Made by a program: the position numbers and the translations under genes
Part shown: positions 53,529 to 61,280 of the stretch, piece after piece
Numbering within the stretch: position 1 is the stretch's first letter
Layout: every line of letters begins with the position of its first letter
Notes under the pieces: model-generated
What the model was told of the DNA's origin: nothing
Databases searched by the model: none
The model's input: only the letters and a program-made list of their open reading frames with translations
Source of the DNA: Leptospiraceae bacterium
GTDB lineage: Bacteria; Spirochaetota; Leptospiria; Leptospirales; Leptonemataceae
Assembly: GCA_002717505.1 (NCBI GenBank)
Contig: PBEB01000051.1
Location: forward strand, 1 to 61,280
Reading direction: 5' to 3'
Length of the DNA stretch: 61,280 bases

Positions 53529-53885
53529 ATGAATCTAACAACATGGAAAATGCCCAGAGGGCAGTCAGAGAAACTAAAGGAAGAGATGGCACTGGCCCTG
53601 GACTTCTATAAGAGAAAGGAATGGGACCGTGCCTTCTACAGGCTGGAGAGAGTTCATATTCTCAGTCAGCCCTATGTAATCGCTCATACCAGGTCTCACT
53701 GGTGGATGTTCAAAGTAGGATACCACCGCGGAGATGCAAAAGAAATGCTTGGACAGACCTTTCGCATTGTAGCTTCACTGGTGGTGTCTAGAATCTGGGT
53801 TCCTCTGGGAAACACAGGTGGCGCCAATGTCAGTCCTGTGCGTCCCATGCCGGTGCCGGAAGATCTGGAGCCGTATTTGCAATAA
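53529..53885 (+). CDS. DUF3703 protein
   Basis: 118 residues. Family pattern: WDRAFYRLERVHILSQPY, HTRSHWWMFKVGYHRGD, GQTFRIVAS, then VPLGNTGGANVSPVRPMPVP. Residues such as H41, H53, H66 and the W-x-L-E-R motif suggest a small helical metal or ligand-binding protein; function unknown. First gene of an operon with an MBL-fold protein one base after its stop. AraC regulator lies divergently upstream. Confidence 0.88.
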   Translation: MNLTTWKMPRGQSEKLKEEMALALDFYKRKEWDRAFYRLERVHILSQPYVIAHTRSHWWMFKVGYHRGDAKEMLGQTFRIVASLVVSRIWVPLGNTGGANVSPVRPMPVPEDLEPYLQ

Positions 53886-53886
53886 A

Positions 53887-55038
53887 ATGAGCAAACATAC
53901 AAAGAAGGGAAAACTGTTTAGATTGATGGGCCTGACTCTGGCTAGCCTCGGGCTTCTGGGATCTGGGGTTCTGGCTCATCATTATTTTCGCGTCTCCTCG
54001 GTTCAGGAGTCGTGGAAACCAGGGCATCCTCCTGTGGAGTTCACGGCTGATGTGCATACATTGGAGATTCTACCGCTGGTGAATTTCCATGCAATCCCAG
54101 AAAGTCCGTCCGCGGATGTCTCCTATGGTTTCGATGAGGAAACGTCGAATTATGGCTCTGGCGATGTACCGGACGCTTCATCCGGCGATAGCGGTAATGA
54201 TACTCTTGAGGATAGGAGCAGTCTGAGAACCGAAGTAGGAGTTTCCTATTTAATTCGCACAGATCAGGGTACCATTCTCTTCGACCTGGGTCATAATCCG
54301 CAGAAAACGAATCCATCGGCTCTGGTGCATAATATGGAACAAACCGGCGTTCAATGGGAGGATCTGGATGCCATCTTTCTTTCGCATACTCATTTTGACC
54401 ATGTAGGCGAACTGGACACCCCGGGAAGCCCGTTCTACAGCTATCTGGAAACTGCGAAACAGAGCATTCCTCTGTATACGCCGCAGCCTTTGAAGCTCGT
54501 TCCTCTGCGAAACTATCTGGAAGGCATGGATGCAGGCGAAGCGTCCCTGGTGATACAGGAAACACCCAGGGAGCAGGAGATTTTGCCTGGAATAGCCACC
54601 ACCGGTGGAATACCGAGGCAATTATTCATCGGCTACATCGAGGAGCAGGCTCTGGTGATCAATGTTCGGGGCAAAGGACTGGTGCTCATCGTAGGTTGCG
54701 GTCATCAAACCCTGGAGCGGCTTCTAATTCATGTGCGAAAGACATTCTCCCAGCCCATCTATGGCATAGTGGGAGATTTGCATCTTCCTGTGCCCGATGG
54801 ACGAATGAATCCCCTGGGAATCAACGGTCAGAGGATTTTCGCATCTGGCGAGGGGCCTTTGCATCCACTGAGCAAGGAGGATGCGCAATCCGACCTGGAA
54901 AGAATCAAAGACTTAGAACCAGGTCTGGTAGCTCTGGGAACCCATGATAGCTCGGACGATGTGGTGCGAATGTTTGCCGAGGAATTCGGGGAGAGATACC
55001 GGTTTGTGCGAGTGGGGGAGTGGATTTTGGTGGAGTAG
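53887..55038 (+). CDS. Exported MBL-fold metallohydrolase
   Basis: 383 residues from ATG 53887, one base after the DUF3703 stop. An N-terminal signal or anchor (LFRLMGLTLASLGLLGSGVLA) suggests export. The metallo-beta-lactamase fold has FLSHTHFDHVGEL (HxHxDH), VGCGHQT and GDLHLP, with GTHDSSDDV near the end, like the family that includes MJ0301 and pterin-phosphate synthases. An acidic Gly/Asp/Ser insert lies at ~85-115. Reaction unknown; the fold is clear. Confidence 0.88.
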   Translation: MSKHTKKGKLFRLMGLTLASLGLLGSGVLAHHYFRVSSVQESWKPGHPPVEFTADVHTLEILPLVNFHAIPESPSADVSYGFDEETSNYGSGDVPDASSGDSGNDTLEDRSSLRTEVGVSYLIRTDQGTILFDLGHNPQKTNPSALVHNMEQTGVQWEDLDAIFLSHTHFDHVGELDTPGSPFYSYLETAKQSIPLYTPQPLKLVPLRNYLEGMDAGEASLVIQETPREQEILPGIATTGGIPRQLFIGYIEEQALVINVRGKGLVLIVGCGHQTLERLLIHVRKTFSQPIYGIVGDLHLPVPDGRMNPLGINGQRIFASGEGPLHPLSKEDAQSDLERIKDLEPGLVALGTHDSSDDVVRMFAEEFGERYRFVRVGEWILVE

Positions 55039-55365
55039 TGGAGGAGCAAAGGAAAATCGCAAGAAGAAAGAGCAGGAGCCACAATAGCTCACATAATCAA
55101 CGTCCTACCGCAAGTTCGCCTCATGATGAAAGAGCGGACAAGAGCGCGCAGCGACGGGCCGGTAATGATACCAGGGAATTCCCTTCTCATAGGTGAACGG
55201 TATGGCGCCCGAAAAAGTACTATTTACCGGATCCGAAATGATGGAACGAACGGCCCTAGTGACACACTGTGAAATAAGGATGCGGAGCATTTCTGCACTA
55301 AAAAGAAATATGGACCGGGAGAATCTCTTTGATAGGTTATGAATACAATTGAAGCAGGTGGAGAT
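55039..55365. other. 327-bp gap: no gene seen
   Basis: Contains a 49-codon frame at 55123 with no ribosome-binding site and unlikely composition, and an AGGGAATTCCCTT palindrome near 55170. It must hold the promoter for the ribbon-helix-helix gene. Confidence 0.5.
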
Positions 55366-55605
55366 ATGAAGACCTTGACCCTCCGAATAGATGATAGCAC
55401 ATATGAGATCCTGAAGAAGGCAGCGGAAGGACAGAGACGCACCATCTCAAATTTCATTGAATTTGCTGCCATGAGCTATGTTGCTTCGGATCTGATTGCG
55501 TCCGATGAGGAAATGGCGGAAACCCGGAAGGATCCGACGTTACTTCGAAATATTAGAACTGGGATCAAAGACGCACGAGAAGCAAATTACGAGATTGTCT
55601 CCTGA
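55366..55605 (+). CDS. CopG-like ribbon-helix-helix protein, orphan antitoxin type
   Basis: 79 residues from ATG 55366 (AGGTGGAG upstream); ATG 55339 is an alternative. MKTLTLRIDDSTYEILKKAA, then RTISNFIEFAAMSYV, is the ribbon-helix-helix DNA-binding fold. The C-terminus is charged (DAREANYEIVS), as in antitoxins that hold a toxin. No toxin gene is adjacent on either side. It may be a solitary regulator or a relic. Confidence 0.78.
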   Translation: MKTLTLRIDDSTYEILKKAAEGQRRTISNFIEFAAMSYVASDLIASDEEMAETRKDPTLLRNIRTGIKDAREANYEIVS

Positions 55606-55628
55606 TTTCTGTATGGCACCCCGACCAT

Positions 55629-55946
55629 TTATCGCACACCTTGCTTCATTCGCATGATCAAATAAAGCGCAAAGCCCACGGCCACACCCGGAACAGCTCC
55701 CAGAAGAATGCATATCCAGCCATGCTTTACTCGGTCGCTATCATAAATGATCCAGGCGGCAAGAATAACCCAGCAAAGTATGACGTCGGTGGAGTAGCCG
55801 GATGCGAACGGATTGACGAAACCGCCGAGGATTGCGGACCAGGGATCAAACGGAGACAGAGCCGGGGGGATGACATAGAAAAAGAAGAAAATGGTGAAGG
55901 CCAGGGCGATGGTAAGCAGTACATATTGAAACAACTTCTCTTTCAT
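55629..55946 (-). CDS. DUF2834 membrane protein
   Basis: 105 residues from ATG 55946, with AAGGAAG seven bases upstream; the frame runs open to 56243 without a site. Three membrane segments: YVLLTIALAFTIFFFFYVI, DVILCWVILAAWIIY and LLGAVPGVAVGFALYLIM. The end YDSDRVKHGWICILLG fits DUF2834, small membrane proteins of unknown role. Confidence 0.8.
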   Translation of the reverse strand: MKEKLFQYVLLTIALAFTIFFFFYVIPPALSPFDPWSAILGGFVNPFASGYSTDVILCWVILAAWIIYDSDRVKHGWICILLGAVPGVAVGFALYLIMRMKQGVR

Positions 55947-56228
55947 TGGATTCTTCCTTATTCGCGATTTCTGAAACAGCTCTGCTTTGCTGGTGGCTCT
56001 TTTTGTAGGCCGCGCCGCATCTTGTCTTCGTTCTTTCGCCAGTCTGAGGAGCGTACAATAGAAAAGAAAGCAAATATCGGAAAAGGCATCCCGCAGCGAT
56101 ACAGGTCGTCCTGTGATCACCTGGCCTCGTAGATCGATGACATCAAAGAGTCCACCGTTCAGGCCCAGGTCTAAATCGCCGTCCAAAAAAATCCGAAACG
56201 ACCCACGGCACCGCAACATTGAAGATTG

Positions 56229-56867
56229 ATGAAACTTCTCCATTTTTTCAGTCCACCGGGAATTGGCCTTTCTTTAGCTGCCATTTCTGCTATTACTCTT
56301 TTTCCTGCGCAGGTTCCTTCAGAGCCTTTTGTGACAGATCAAAAGACTCCCGCGGAAATCATGCAGGATATGCGAACCGAGCTGAACATAGAGCCGCCCG
56401 GTACCAACGTTGCCGAACAAGCATCTGCCGCATCTAAAACTATTTTGAAGAGCGAAGCGATACTCAGGTTCGAAAATCATCAGATCCATGGAGTACTGGC
56501 CTTGCCAGCCAGGAAAATAGAGATCCTTTCACAAAATGGCCTCAAGAAAATAGCGATGAAATCCGTCCGAAGGATTCGATTTCTCCGGGAAGTGGTAAAT
56601 GAGAAAAATTACCCGGATGCCCAGGAATCCGGATTTGATAGTCCCGTAAAATGCGAAATATCGCTGAAGGTCCGCGGCGAAGACCAACTTCCTTTCCGGG
56701 GTCTATGTGATGGAACAATCTGGAGAAAGCTCTATGTGCGATTGCCTGGCCAAAAATACAGAGGACTTCAGGATCATACTCTGGCGAAAACCGGTGAAAA
56801 TCAGATAAGACTAACCGAGATAGAGTTTCATAATTCGAAAGCAGGCCAGCTTGGAGGACGATCGTGA
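56229..56867 (+). CDS. Exported protein with LSm-like segment
   Basis: 212 residues (ATG 56229; TTG three bases before is also in frame). An N-terminal hydrophobic signal (GLSLAAISAITLFPAQ) precedes a helical region and then a beta segment (RFENHQIHGVLALPARKIEILS, IAMKSVRRIRF) of the same kind as in the outer-membrane protein at 23.1-24.4 kb. No known family. The stop overlaps the next gene's GTG (GTGA), so translation is coupled. Confidence 0.72.
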   Translation: MKLLHFFSPPGIGLSLAAISAITLFPAQVPSEPFVTDQKTPAEIMQDMRTELNIEPPGTNVAEQASAASKTILKSEAILRFENHQIHGVLALPARKIEILSQNGLKKIAMKSVRRIRFLREVVNEKNYPDAQESGFDSPVKCEISLKVRGEDQLPFRGLCDGTIWRKLYVRLPGQKYRGLQDHTLAKTGENQIRLTEIEFHNSKAGQLGGRS

Positions 56868-57460
56868 TTCTCCGAAGGAATACATCTGCGCTGCTGACTT
56901 TCGCTGTTGTTGGGATGATCCTGGCACCAGTAATACACTGTAATACGGTGAAAGAGGAAGAGCCTAAAAAACTTGAGCAGCATTCTGGATGGAGCGGAGA
57001 AGTATTTGAAACCCTTTCATCGTCCGATGTCAGTTTTTTTCAGGTTTTCGGCAGATCCTATGGCATCGACCGATTCGAACGATCAAAAAATGCTCAGGGT
57101 TCCCGTTCTTCGCAAGGAATGATGCCTTTGACGGATCTGAACTTCTGGCAGGCAAAGAACCTTTGCTCTCAATCCGACGGCAGACTTTGTACATATCGTG
57201 AATGGTCCTGGGCCTGCTCCATAGCCGTTTCGCAGAAGAACGATGACTGTCACTCAGAGGATGAGCTACACCCTGCGGGGATTTATTGTCCGCCGGACGG
57301 CGGAGCTCCAGCGGACATGCTGGGTAATGCCCGCGAATGGACTGTGGGACCATTCGGCAATGCTATGATCGTTGGCTCAGAGAAATGCGAGGATGGCCGC
57401 CGTTCCTCACCGTTCAAGAAGTCAGCTGAACTTGGAGTGCGTTGTTGCTACGGAGAATAA
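56864..57460 (+). CDS. Lipoprotein with small SUMF1/FGE-like domain
   Basis: 198 residues, GTG start with GGAGG upstream. The signal (LLTFAVVGMILAPVIHC) ends at a lipobox-like Cys. The body resembles the formylglycine-generating-enzyme fold: PLTDLNFWQAKNLCSQSDGR, LCTYREWSWAC and DMLGNAREWTVG are the usual A-x-x-x-C, RLxTxxEWexAc and GNxxEW motifs. Many cysteines suggest disulfides. At about 120 residues the domain is shorter than catalytic FGE, so it is probably structural or binding. Confidence 0.75.
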   Translation: MILRRNTSALLTFAVVGMILAPVIHCNTVKEEEPKKLEQHSGWSGEVFETLSSSDVSFFQVFGRSYGIDRFERSKNAQGSRSSQGMMPLTDLNFWQAKNLCSQSDGRLCTYREWSWACSIAVSQKNDDCHSEDELHPAGIYCPPDGGAPADMLGNAREWTVGPFGNAMIVGSEKCEDGRRSSPFKKSAELGVRCCYGE

Positions 57461-58002
57461 TCACATTCGTAATTCTGGCATTTGCGAGTCTGTTGCTACC
57501 GAACTGCCATGGATGGCACTCTCAAGTATGGCAGGACGAAGATGAGCCCAATATCGAGATTCTCGGTCTGGGCCATGTTAAGACTCTGGGTCTCACTTCT
57601 CGCTTCATCGATGATTCCTCATTGCGGCGGAGCATTCTCTTCATGCTTCGGAAAAGAGGTTTGTCCGCACCGAGGCCCCTGGGAGATCTTCCGTCCGGCA
57701 TTTCGCAGGGCTTTCTGGACTCCAGTCAACTCATGAGTTTGAATGCCACCTTTCCTGGTCGGTACTGGCTGCGCGGAGAGATGGACATTCGTCCGGAGGA
57801 GACCTTGATTCAGCGAAAGTATTCGCTGTCGCTTTCTCTGGAAATCGTGGATTTAGCCACCGGTAGGATTCAGGCTCAAGGTTCAGTTCATCGGACGGAG
57901 CTAGAAACCATTCGGCGATCCCACATTTTGGAAGGATTGAGAATCCTACTGGGTGGTCTGTTAGTCCGCGAAGAAGGGACGCTATCAGCCTTTGGCATCT
58001 AG
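57442..58002 (+). CDS. Lipoprotein, possible LpoB/CsgG-like fold
   Basis: 186 residues from TTG 57442 (or TTG 57445), overlapping the previous gene by 19 bases, with GGAG just upstream. The signal (TFVILAFASLLLPNC) has lipobox LPNC. The later part, YWLRGEMDIRPEETL then LSLSLEIVDLATGRIQAQG, resembles the strand pattern of LpoB/CsgG-type lipoproteins. This is weak, fold-level similarity only. Third of three coupled envelope genes. Confidence 0.65.
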   Translation: MLLRRIITFVILAFASLLLPNCHGWHSQVWQDEDEPNIEILGLGHVKTLGLTSRFIDDSSLRRSILFMLRKRGLSAPRPLGDLPSGISQGFLDSSQLMSLNATFPGRYWLRGEMDIRPEETLIQRKYSLSLSLEIVDLATGRIQAQGSVHRTELETIRRSHILEGLRILLGGLLVREEGTLSAFGI

Positions 58003-58050
58003 CGATGCCTGCAAAATAGATTTCTTTTTCCATTTAAGAACTTCCTGGAA

Positions 58051-58075
58051 AGACCGGCGGGTCTCAGGTTTTTCT
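58051..58075 (+). terminator. Weak terminator after the lipoprotein trio
   Basis: AGACC and GGTCT (58051-58064) form a short stem around GGCG, followed a few bases later by TTTTT. It separates the lipoprotein trio from the giant coiled-coil gene. Confidence 0.4.
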
Positions 58076-58194
58076 GGGATCTCAGATCCCATTCATTTCA
58101 GCACTAGAAAACAACCAGCGCTCCATTGCCCCTGAGGCCCAGTCTTCGCTCCATCGGCGACGCTCGTAAAACCAATTCATCTGGAGAGCGTTAA

Positions 58195-61100
58195 ATGTCG
58201 TGGACTCGAAAATGCATCAGCCTCTGGCTCGTTATTAACTTTCTCACCATCTTTGTATTTCCGCCTTCACTGATTGCGCAGCCTTTTCGAGACTTCGAGG
58301 GTGAAGATAAAAAGGCTCTGGAAGGCTATCTAAACCGTGCCACAAATATGCAGGACCTGGATCAATGGCGAAGCTATGTTCAGGCAGGCCTCATATCGCT
58401 CAAGGCAGACTGGGAAGAGGATGCCGCCCAGGAAATCCAGGACCGTCAGGACCGAATTCGCGAGGAAGATCTGGATGAGGACCAGGAGGAAGCGGAGCTG
58501 AATGCTCTGGATACAGAATATGAAACCGCTCGTATAGACTGGGAAACGGAAGCTTCCCAGATTATTCTTGAGCGAGAGGCCGACTTTCGCGTAAAGCAGG
58601 AGAATATCGAAGGCCTTGAGATTTCCGAACAGGAATATCAGGATATTATCGCGACAGCCGAAGCCACTTTCGAAAACAACCCGGAACTGGATCTGGATGG
58701 CTGGGAGAGCCTGGTAGAAGGCTTGAATGCAAGTCTGGTGGACGCATTTGAAACAGACCTGGAAGCTCGCATCGCAGAGGCCCGAGATAATATCGGACCT
58801 CTGGATGACACCCAGATTGAGGCTTTAGATCAGGCGATCGCAGAAAAAGAAGCGGAGATTCGAAACGAATTTGAGATGCGAGAGCATTTCTATCTCCTGA
58901 AAGCTAAAAACCGCTACATTGCTTTAAAACGAGCGGATGAACTGAGCGCCAAAGTTCAAAATGAATCCGGATCCGCAGAAGAAATCGGAGATCAGGCGAT
59001 CCAAGATGCAGAAACGCAGGTGGAGGAGCAGACCGCCGCCCTTCTGGAGCAGAGCGAACAAGCTCTGAACTCGGAAGAAGGAAGTCCAGATCCCCTGGAA
59101 TACCAGAGGCAGGTTGAGGAAATCATCACCCAGGGACTTCAGGTATTTGAAGAGGCAGAAGAAGATCTGTATCAGGATCGTCTGGTCTGGATGGAAGCCA
59201 CAAAGACCTCTCGTGCGGAAGCCGAAGAAATCTGGAAAGAAGAGCACGAGAAGCTGAAAAGTGCCAGAGATGCCTGGCTTCAGGCCGTGCAAACCAAGAT
59301 CGAAGAAGGTCGTGCGAAATACGCCGAGAAATTCCAGGAATTTGAAGAAAACCGGGCTCAGGCCGAGGCCGACCTTCAGGATTACATAGATCAGGAGCGG
59401 GATCGCTGGAATGGCTCGTCTGAACAGCTAGCCAGCATGGTTCGGGGAGGGGGATCGGCCCTTCTGGAAGCGAAAGAAGCTCAGGCCTACTACCAGGAAC
59501 TACTGGAGCTTCTAGGGGAATCCTCGACGAACAATGATCGGCTCAAGGATTTCTATACCGAAGAAGAGCAGGAGATGGCGGACTCCATTGCTCGGTTCGA
59601 ATCCATCTTGCTTCGAGCTCAGGCGGATTTGCACGGAACTCTATATTCGGACGATTCATCTTCGGGGCTTCTGAATGACCAGAGGGAGTTTGGCGAGGGC
59701 CTAAGAGAGGAACTGGAAGAGTTCGACGAAGAAAGCTTTCGAGAGGAGCTCATAGCCTGGCTTTCGAACGAAGATAATCGAACCAACTACGCTCTGTATG
59801 TGCGAGATATTGAGAGCGATATTCGTTCCAATCGACTGTTTGTAGAGCGAGCTCAGGAACTACAGGGCAGCCAGGATTTCAATTACCAGGCCATGGATAG
59901 CATCGAAGAGATGCGAGAACTGGTGGCCGGTCTGGATAAGGAGTATCTGGAACACGGAATTGAGATTTCTAGAATCATCAATGACATTATTAAACAAAAG
60001 GGCGGAGCCGATGAGCTCTGGCCGGAGGATGTGGAAGAAGGATCCCAGCAGGATCTGGATGCGAAGGAATTACGTGAGCAAGCACTTGCAGATATCAAAG
60101 AGGCCATAGCTACCGAGTTCTTCAACAGGTCCACTAATGAAGATCTACGCCTTCGCGAACTGGTTCTTGGAAAACTGGAAGATGGACTGTATCGCCAGCA
60201 CATTACGGGCAACGCCAATGATCCGTATCTGATGACGGACGCAGAATATGAATGGGAAGTGCTTCGCAGAGAGCGAGATCGCCAGGCTCAGAGACTGGAG
60301 CGAGCTCGTAGAGTTAAGCATTATGCAGATATCGCAGAGAAGCATGGAGCCGGTCTGGAGATGGCTGCGGTTACAGACTGGAGGGTGCAGGCCAGTAAGA
60401 CGAAAACCGATCTACTTCAGCTGGCCTACGATGTAACCGCTGGAGAAGCCGGGGATCTGGCTCTTCAGCTTCAGGGAATGGATCCGGATGCAGATCCGGC
60501 GACCTACGAATCTCTCTTTGAACAGCTGATTCAGGAGCAAACGGACTTCGAACTATATGCTGCAAGAGGAGAAAATCTTCAGGCAAGCTCGGACTTTATA
60601 TCCGGTGTGGCTGGCCTGGATGATGAAAGCGTTCCGGATGCAGATGATGTAAATGATATGCTTTCGGACCTGGGCGCTCTGCTGTCCGAATTCAGCGGTG
60701 AGGATGCATCTGCTCATCCGCTGATTCCGTTTCGCAATCGACTACAATCCTTTCGAGATGAAATTCTTTCGGGAAATGCCAGCGCATCCACTCTGGCCAA
60801 CCGCTGGAAGGCTCTGCATGGAACAGCCCAGGCCCTGTCTCTGGAGATGGAAAAGCTGGCCGGGGAATTTAACTATTCGGAAGAGCGGGAACTCATTCGC
60901 ACTGCCCTTTCTCAACCCAATCTAAAACAACGAAACGATGCCCTGGGAGATCTGAAAGACGATCTGGAATCCACTACCGAGACTCTGCGTCTGGCCGAAG
61001 AACGCTTAAATGAATCTCGCGAAGCTTACAAGCAGGCAAGGATTGATCTGGAGATCCAGAACTCAGGCGAAGCTCAGGAACTGATTCAGATTGAGCTTCG

Positions 61101-61280
61101 AAATGCAGCCAGCGCCCTGGGTGCTGTCATGACTCAAATGAAGAGTGTGGAGGATGCCTCAGATGTTCCTCTGCAAACTCAGGTAGAATCTGCGAAAGAC
61201 GATTACTTCGATACCATTCGCGAGAAAAACGAAAGCGCCTACAATCGAGAGCAAACCAGACAGGCTCTGGGGCTGGTAGA
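58195..61280 (+). CDS. Giant coiled-coil protein, TIGR04388-like, 5' part
   Basis: ATG 58195 has GGAG about nine bases upstream. The frame is open to the window end (over 1,020 codons). An N-terminal hydrophobic signal or anchor (LWLVINFLTIFVFPPSLIAQ) is followed by long, very acidic helices rich in Glu, Gln, Ala and Leu with heptad character (DEDQEEAELNALDTEYETA, IEEGRAKYAEKFQEF). The opening 'DLDQWRSYVQAGLISLKADW' and following W-E-E-x-A pattern resembles the large Leptospira-specific TIGR04388 family. Such proteins can exceed 1,500 residues and have varied C-termini. Function unknown; probably a surface or periplasmic structural protein. Confidence 0.82.
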   Translation, partial: MSWTRKCISLWLVINFLTIFVFPPSLIAQPFRDFEGEDKKALEGYLNRATNMQDLDQWRSYVQAGLISLKADWEEDAAQEIQDRQDRIREEDLDEDQEEAELNALDTEYETARIDWETEASQIILEREADFRVKQENIEGLEISEQEYQDIIATAEATFENNPELDLDGWESLVEGLNASLVDAFETDLEARIAEARDNIGPLDDTQIEALDQAIAEKEAEIRNEFEMREHFYLLKAKNRYIALKRADELSAKVQNESGSAEEIGDQAIQDAETQVEEQTAALLEQSEQALNSEEGSPDPLEYQRQVEEIITQGLQVFEEAEEDLYQDRLVWMEATKTSRAEAEEIWKEEHEKLKSARDAWLQAVQTKIEEGRAKYAEKFQEFEENRAQAEADLQDYIDQERDRWNGSSEQLASMVRGGGSALLEAKEAQAYYQELLELLGESSTNNDRLKDFYTEEEQEMADSIARFESILLRAQADLHGTLYSDDSSSGLLNDQREFGEGLREELEEFDEESFREELIAWLSNEDNRTNYALYVRDIESDIRSNRLFVERAQELQGSQDFNYQAMDSIEEMRELVAGLDKEYLEHGIEISRIINDIIKQKGGADELWPEDVEEGSQQDLDAKELREQALADIKEAIATEFFNRSTNEDLRLRELVLGKLEDGLYRQHITGNANDPYLMTDAEYEWEVLRRERDRQAQRLERARRVKHYADIAEKHGAGLEMAAVTDWRVQASKTKTDLLQLAYDVTAGEAGDLALQLQGMDPDADPATYESLFEQLIQEQTDFELYAARGENLQASSDFISGVAGLDDESVPDADDVNDMLSDLGALLSEFSGEDASAHPLIPFRNRLQSFRDEILSGNASASTLANRWKALHGTAQALSLEMEKLAGEFNYSEERELIRTALSQPNLKQRNDALGDLKDDLESTTETLRLAEERLNESREAYKQARIDLEIQNSGEAQELIQIELRNAASALGAVMTQMKSVEDASDVPLQTQVESAKDDYFDTIREKNESAYNREQTRQALGLV

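Noticed and set aside
55123-55272. 49-codon frame upstream of the RHH gene as a lost toxin
   Set aside because: No ribosome-binding site, no resemblance to a toxin family that I can see.
59883-60586. Minus-strand frames within the giant coiled-coil gene
   Set aside because: They are antisense shadows of a Glu/Leu-rich gene (Ser/Arg-rich products, no ribosome-binding sites).

Overview
The window looks like chromosomal DNA of a spirochaete of the order Leptospirales, possibly Leptonema- or Turneriella-like, with about half G+C by eye. The clues are several families typical of that group: a very large coiled-coil protein of the Leptospira TIGR04388 type, an LA_2272-type surface repeat lipoprotein, many short permissive-lipobox lipoproteins, a 7TM-type class III cyclase, a SpoIIE phosphatase with TPRs, and an LpxC family enzyme that implies LPS. 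The exact genus is an inference. I see no rRNA, tRNA, CRISPR array, intact insertion sequence or prophage.

Layout. 1-7.4 kb: a plus-strand run of a partial TPR protein, a vWA-STAS fusion, a large outer-membrane protein, a TPR periplasmic protein and a double cyclic-nucleotide-binding regulator. 7.4-8.4 kb: gene-poor DNA with a long imperfect inverted repeat and about seven tandem copies of a 54-bp unit. 8.4-13.6 kb: methylmalonyl-CoA mutase small and large subunits and the MeaB chaperone GTPase. 13.8-19.1 kb: a DUF6935 protein, then a divergent pair of a membrane cyclase and a SpoIIE phosphatase with an extracytoplasmic EF-hand. 19.2-24.4 kb: rpiA coupled to a cystathionine gamma-synthase-like enzyme resembling the fungal type, then ankyrin and outer-membrane proteins. 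24.9-30.0 kb: choline uptake and oxidation to glycine betaine (CHT-type symporter, BetB, BetA). 30.3-39.3 kb: a secreted trypsin-like protease, lipoproteins, a CBS-containing site-2 protease, a catalase-related haem protein, a PAS histidine kinase and a 56-residue protein.

39.4-42.8 kb: folK plus a pteridine-reductase-like SDR, a DUF2061 protein, and two adjacent PPK2-fold genes that together look like a polyphosphate:AMP phosphotransferase split in two. 42.9-45.6 kb: an SH3b lipoprotein, an LpxC family deacetylase and a secreted protein. 45.9-50.3 kb: a peroxide-defence cluster of oxyR, a surface-repeat lipoprotein, ahpC and ahpF; an OxyR-like dyad lies directly against the ahpC promoter. 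50.6-55.0 kb: a DJ-1/PfpI lipoprotein divergent from a MerR regulator, with a MerR-type 20-bp-spacer promoter between them, then an AraC regulator divergent from a DUF3703-MBL pair. 55.3-61.3 kb: an orphan ribbon-helix-helix protein, a DUF2834 protein, three overlapping envelope genes and the start of the giant coiled-coil gene, which runs off the window.

The best candidates for new biology are the split PPK2 pair, the structured 54-bp repeat array, the two regulatory regions where regulator, operator and target can be read together, and the EF-hand in the phosphatase sensor.
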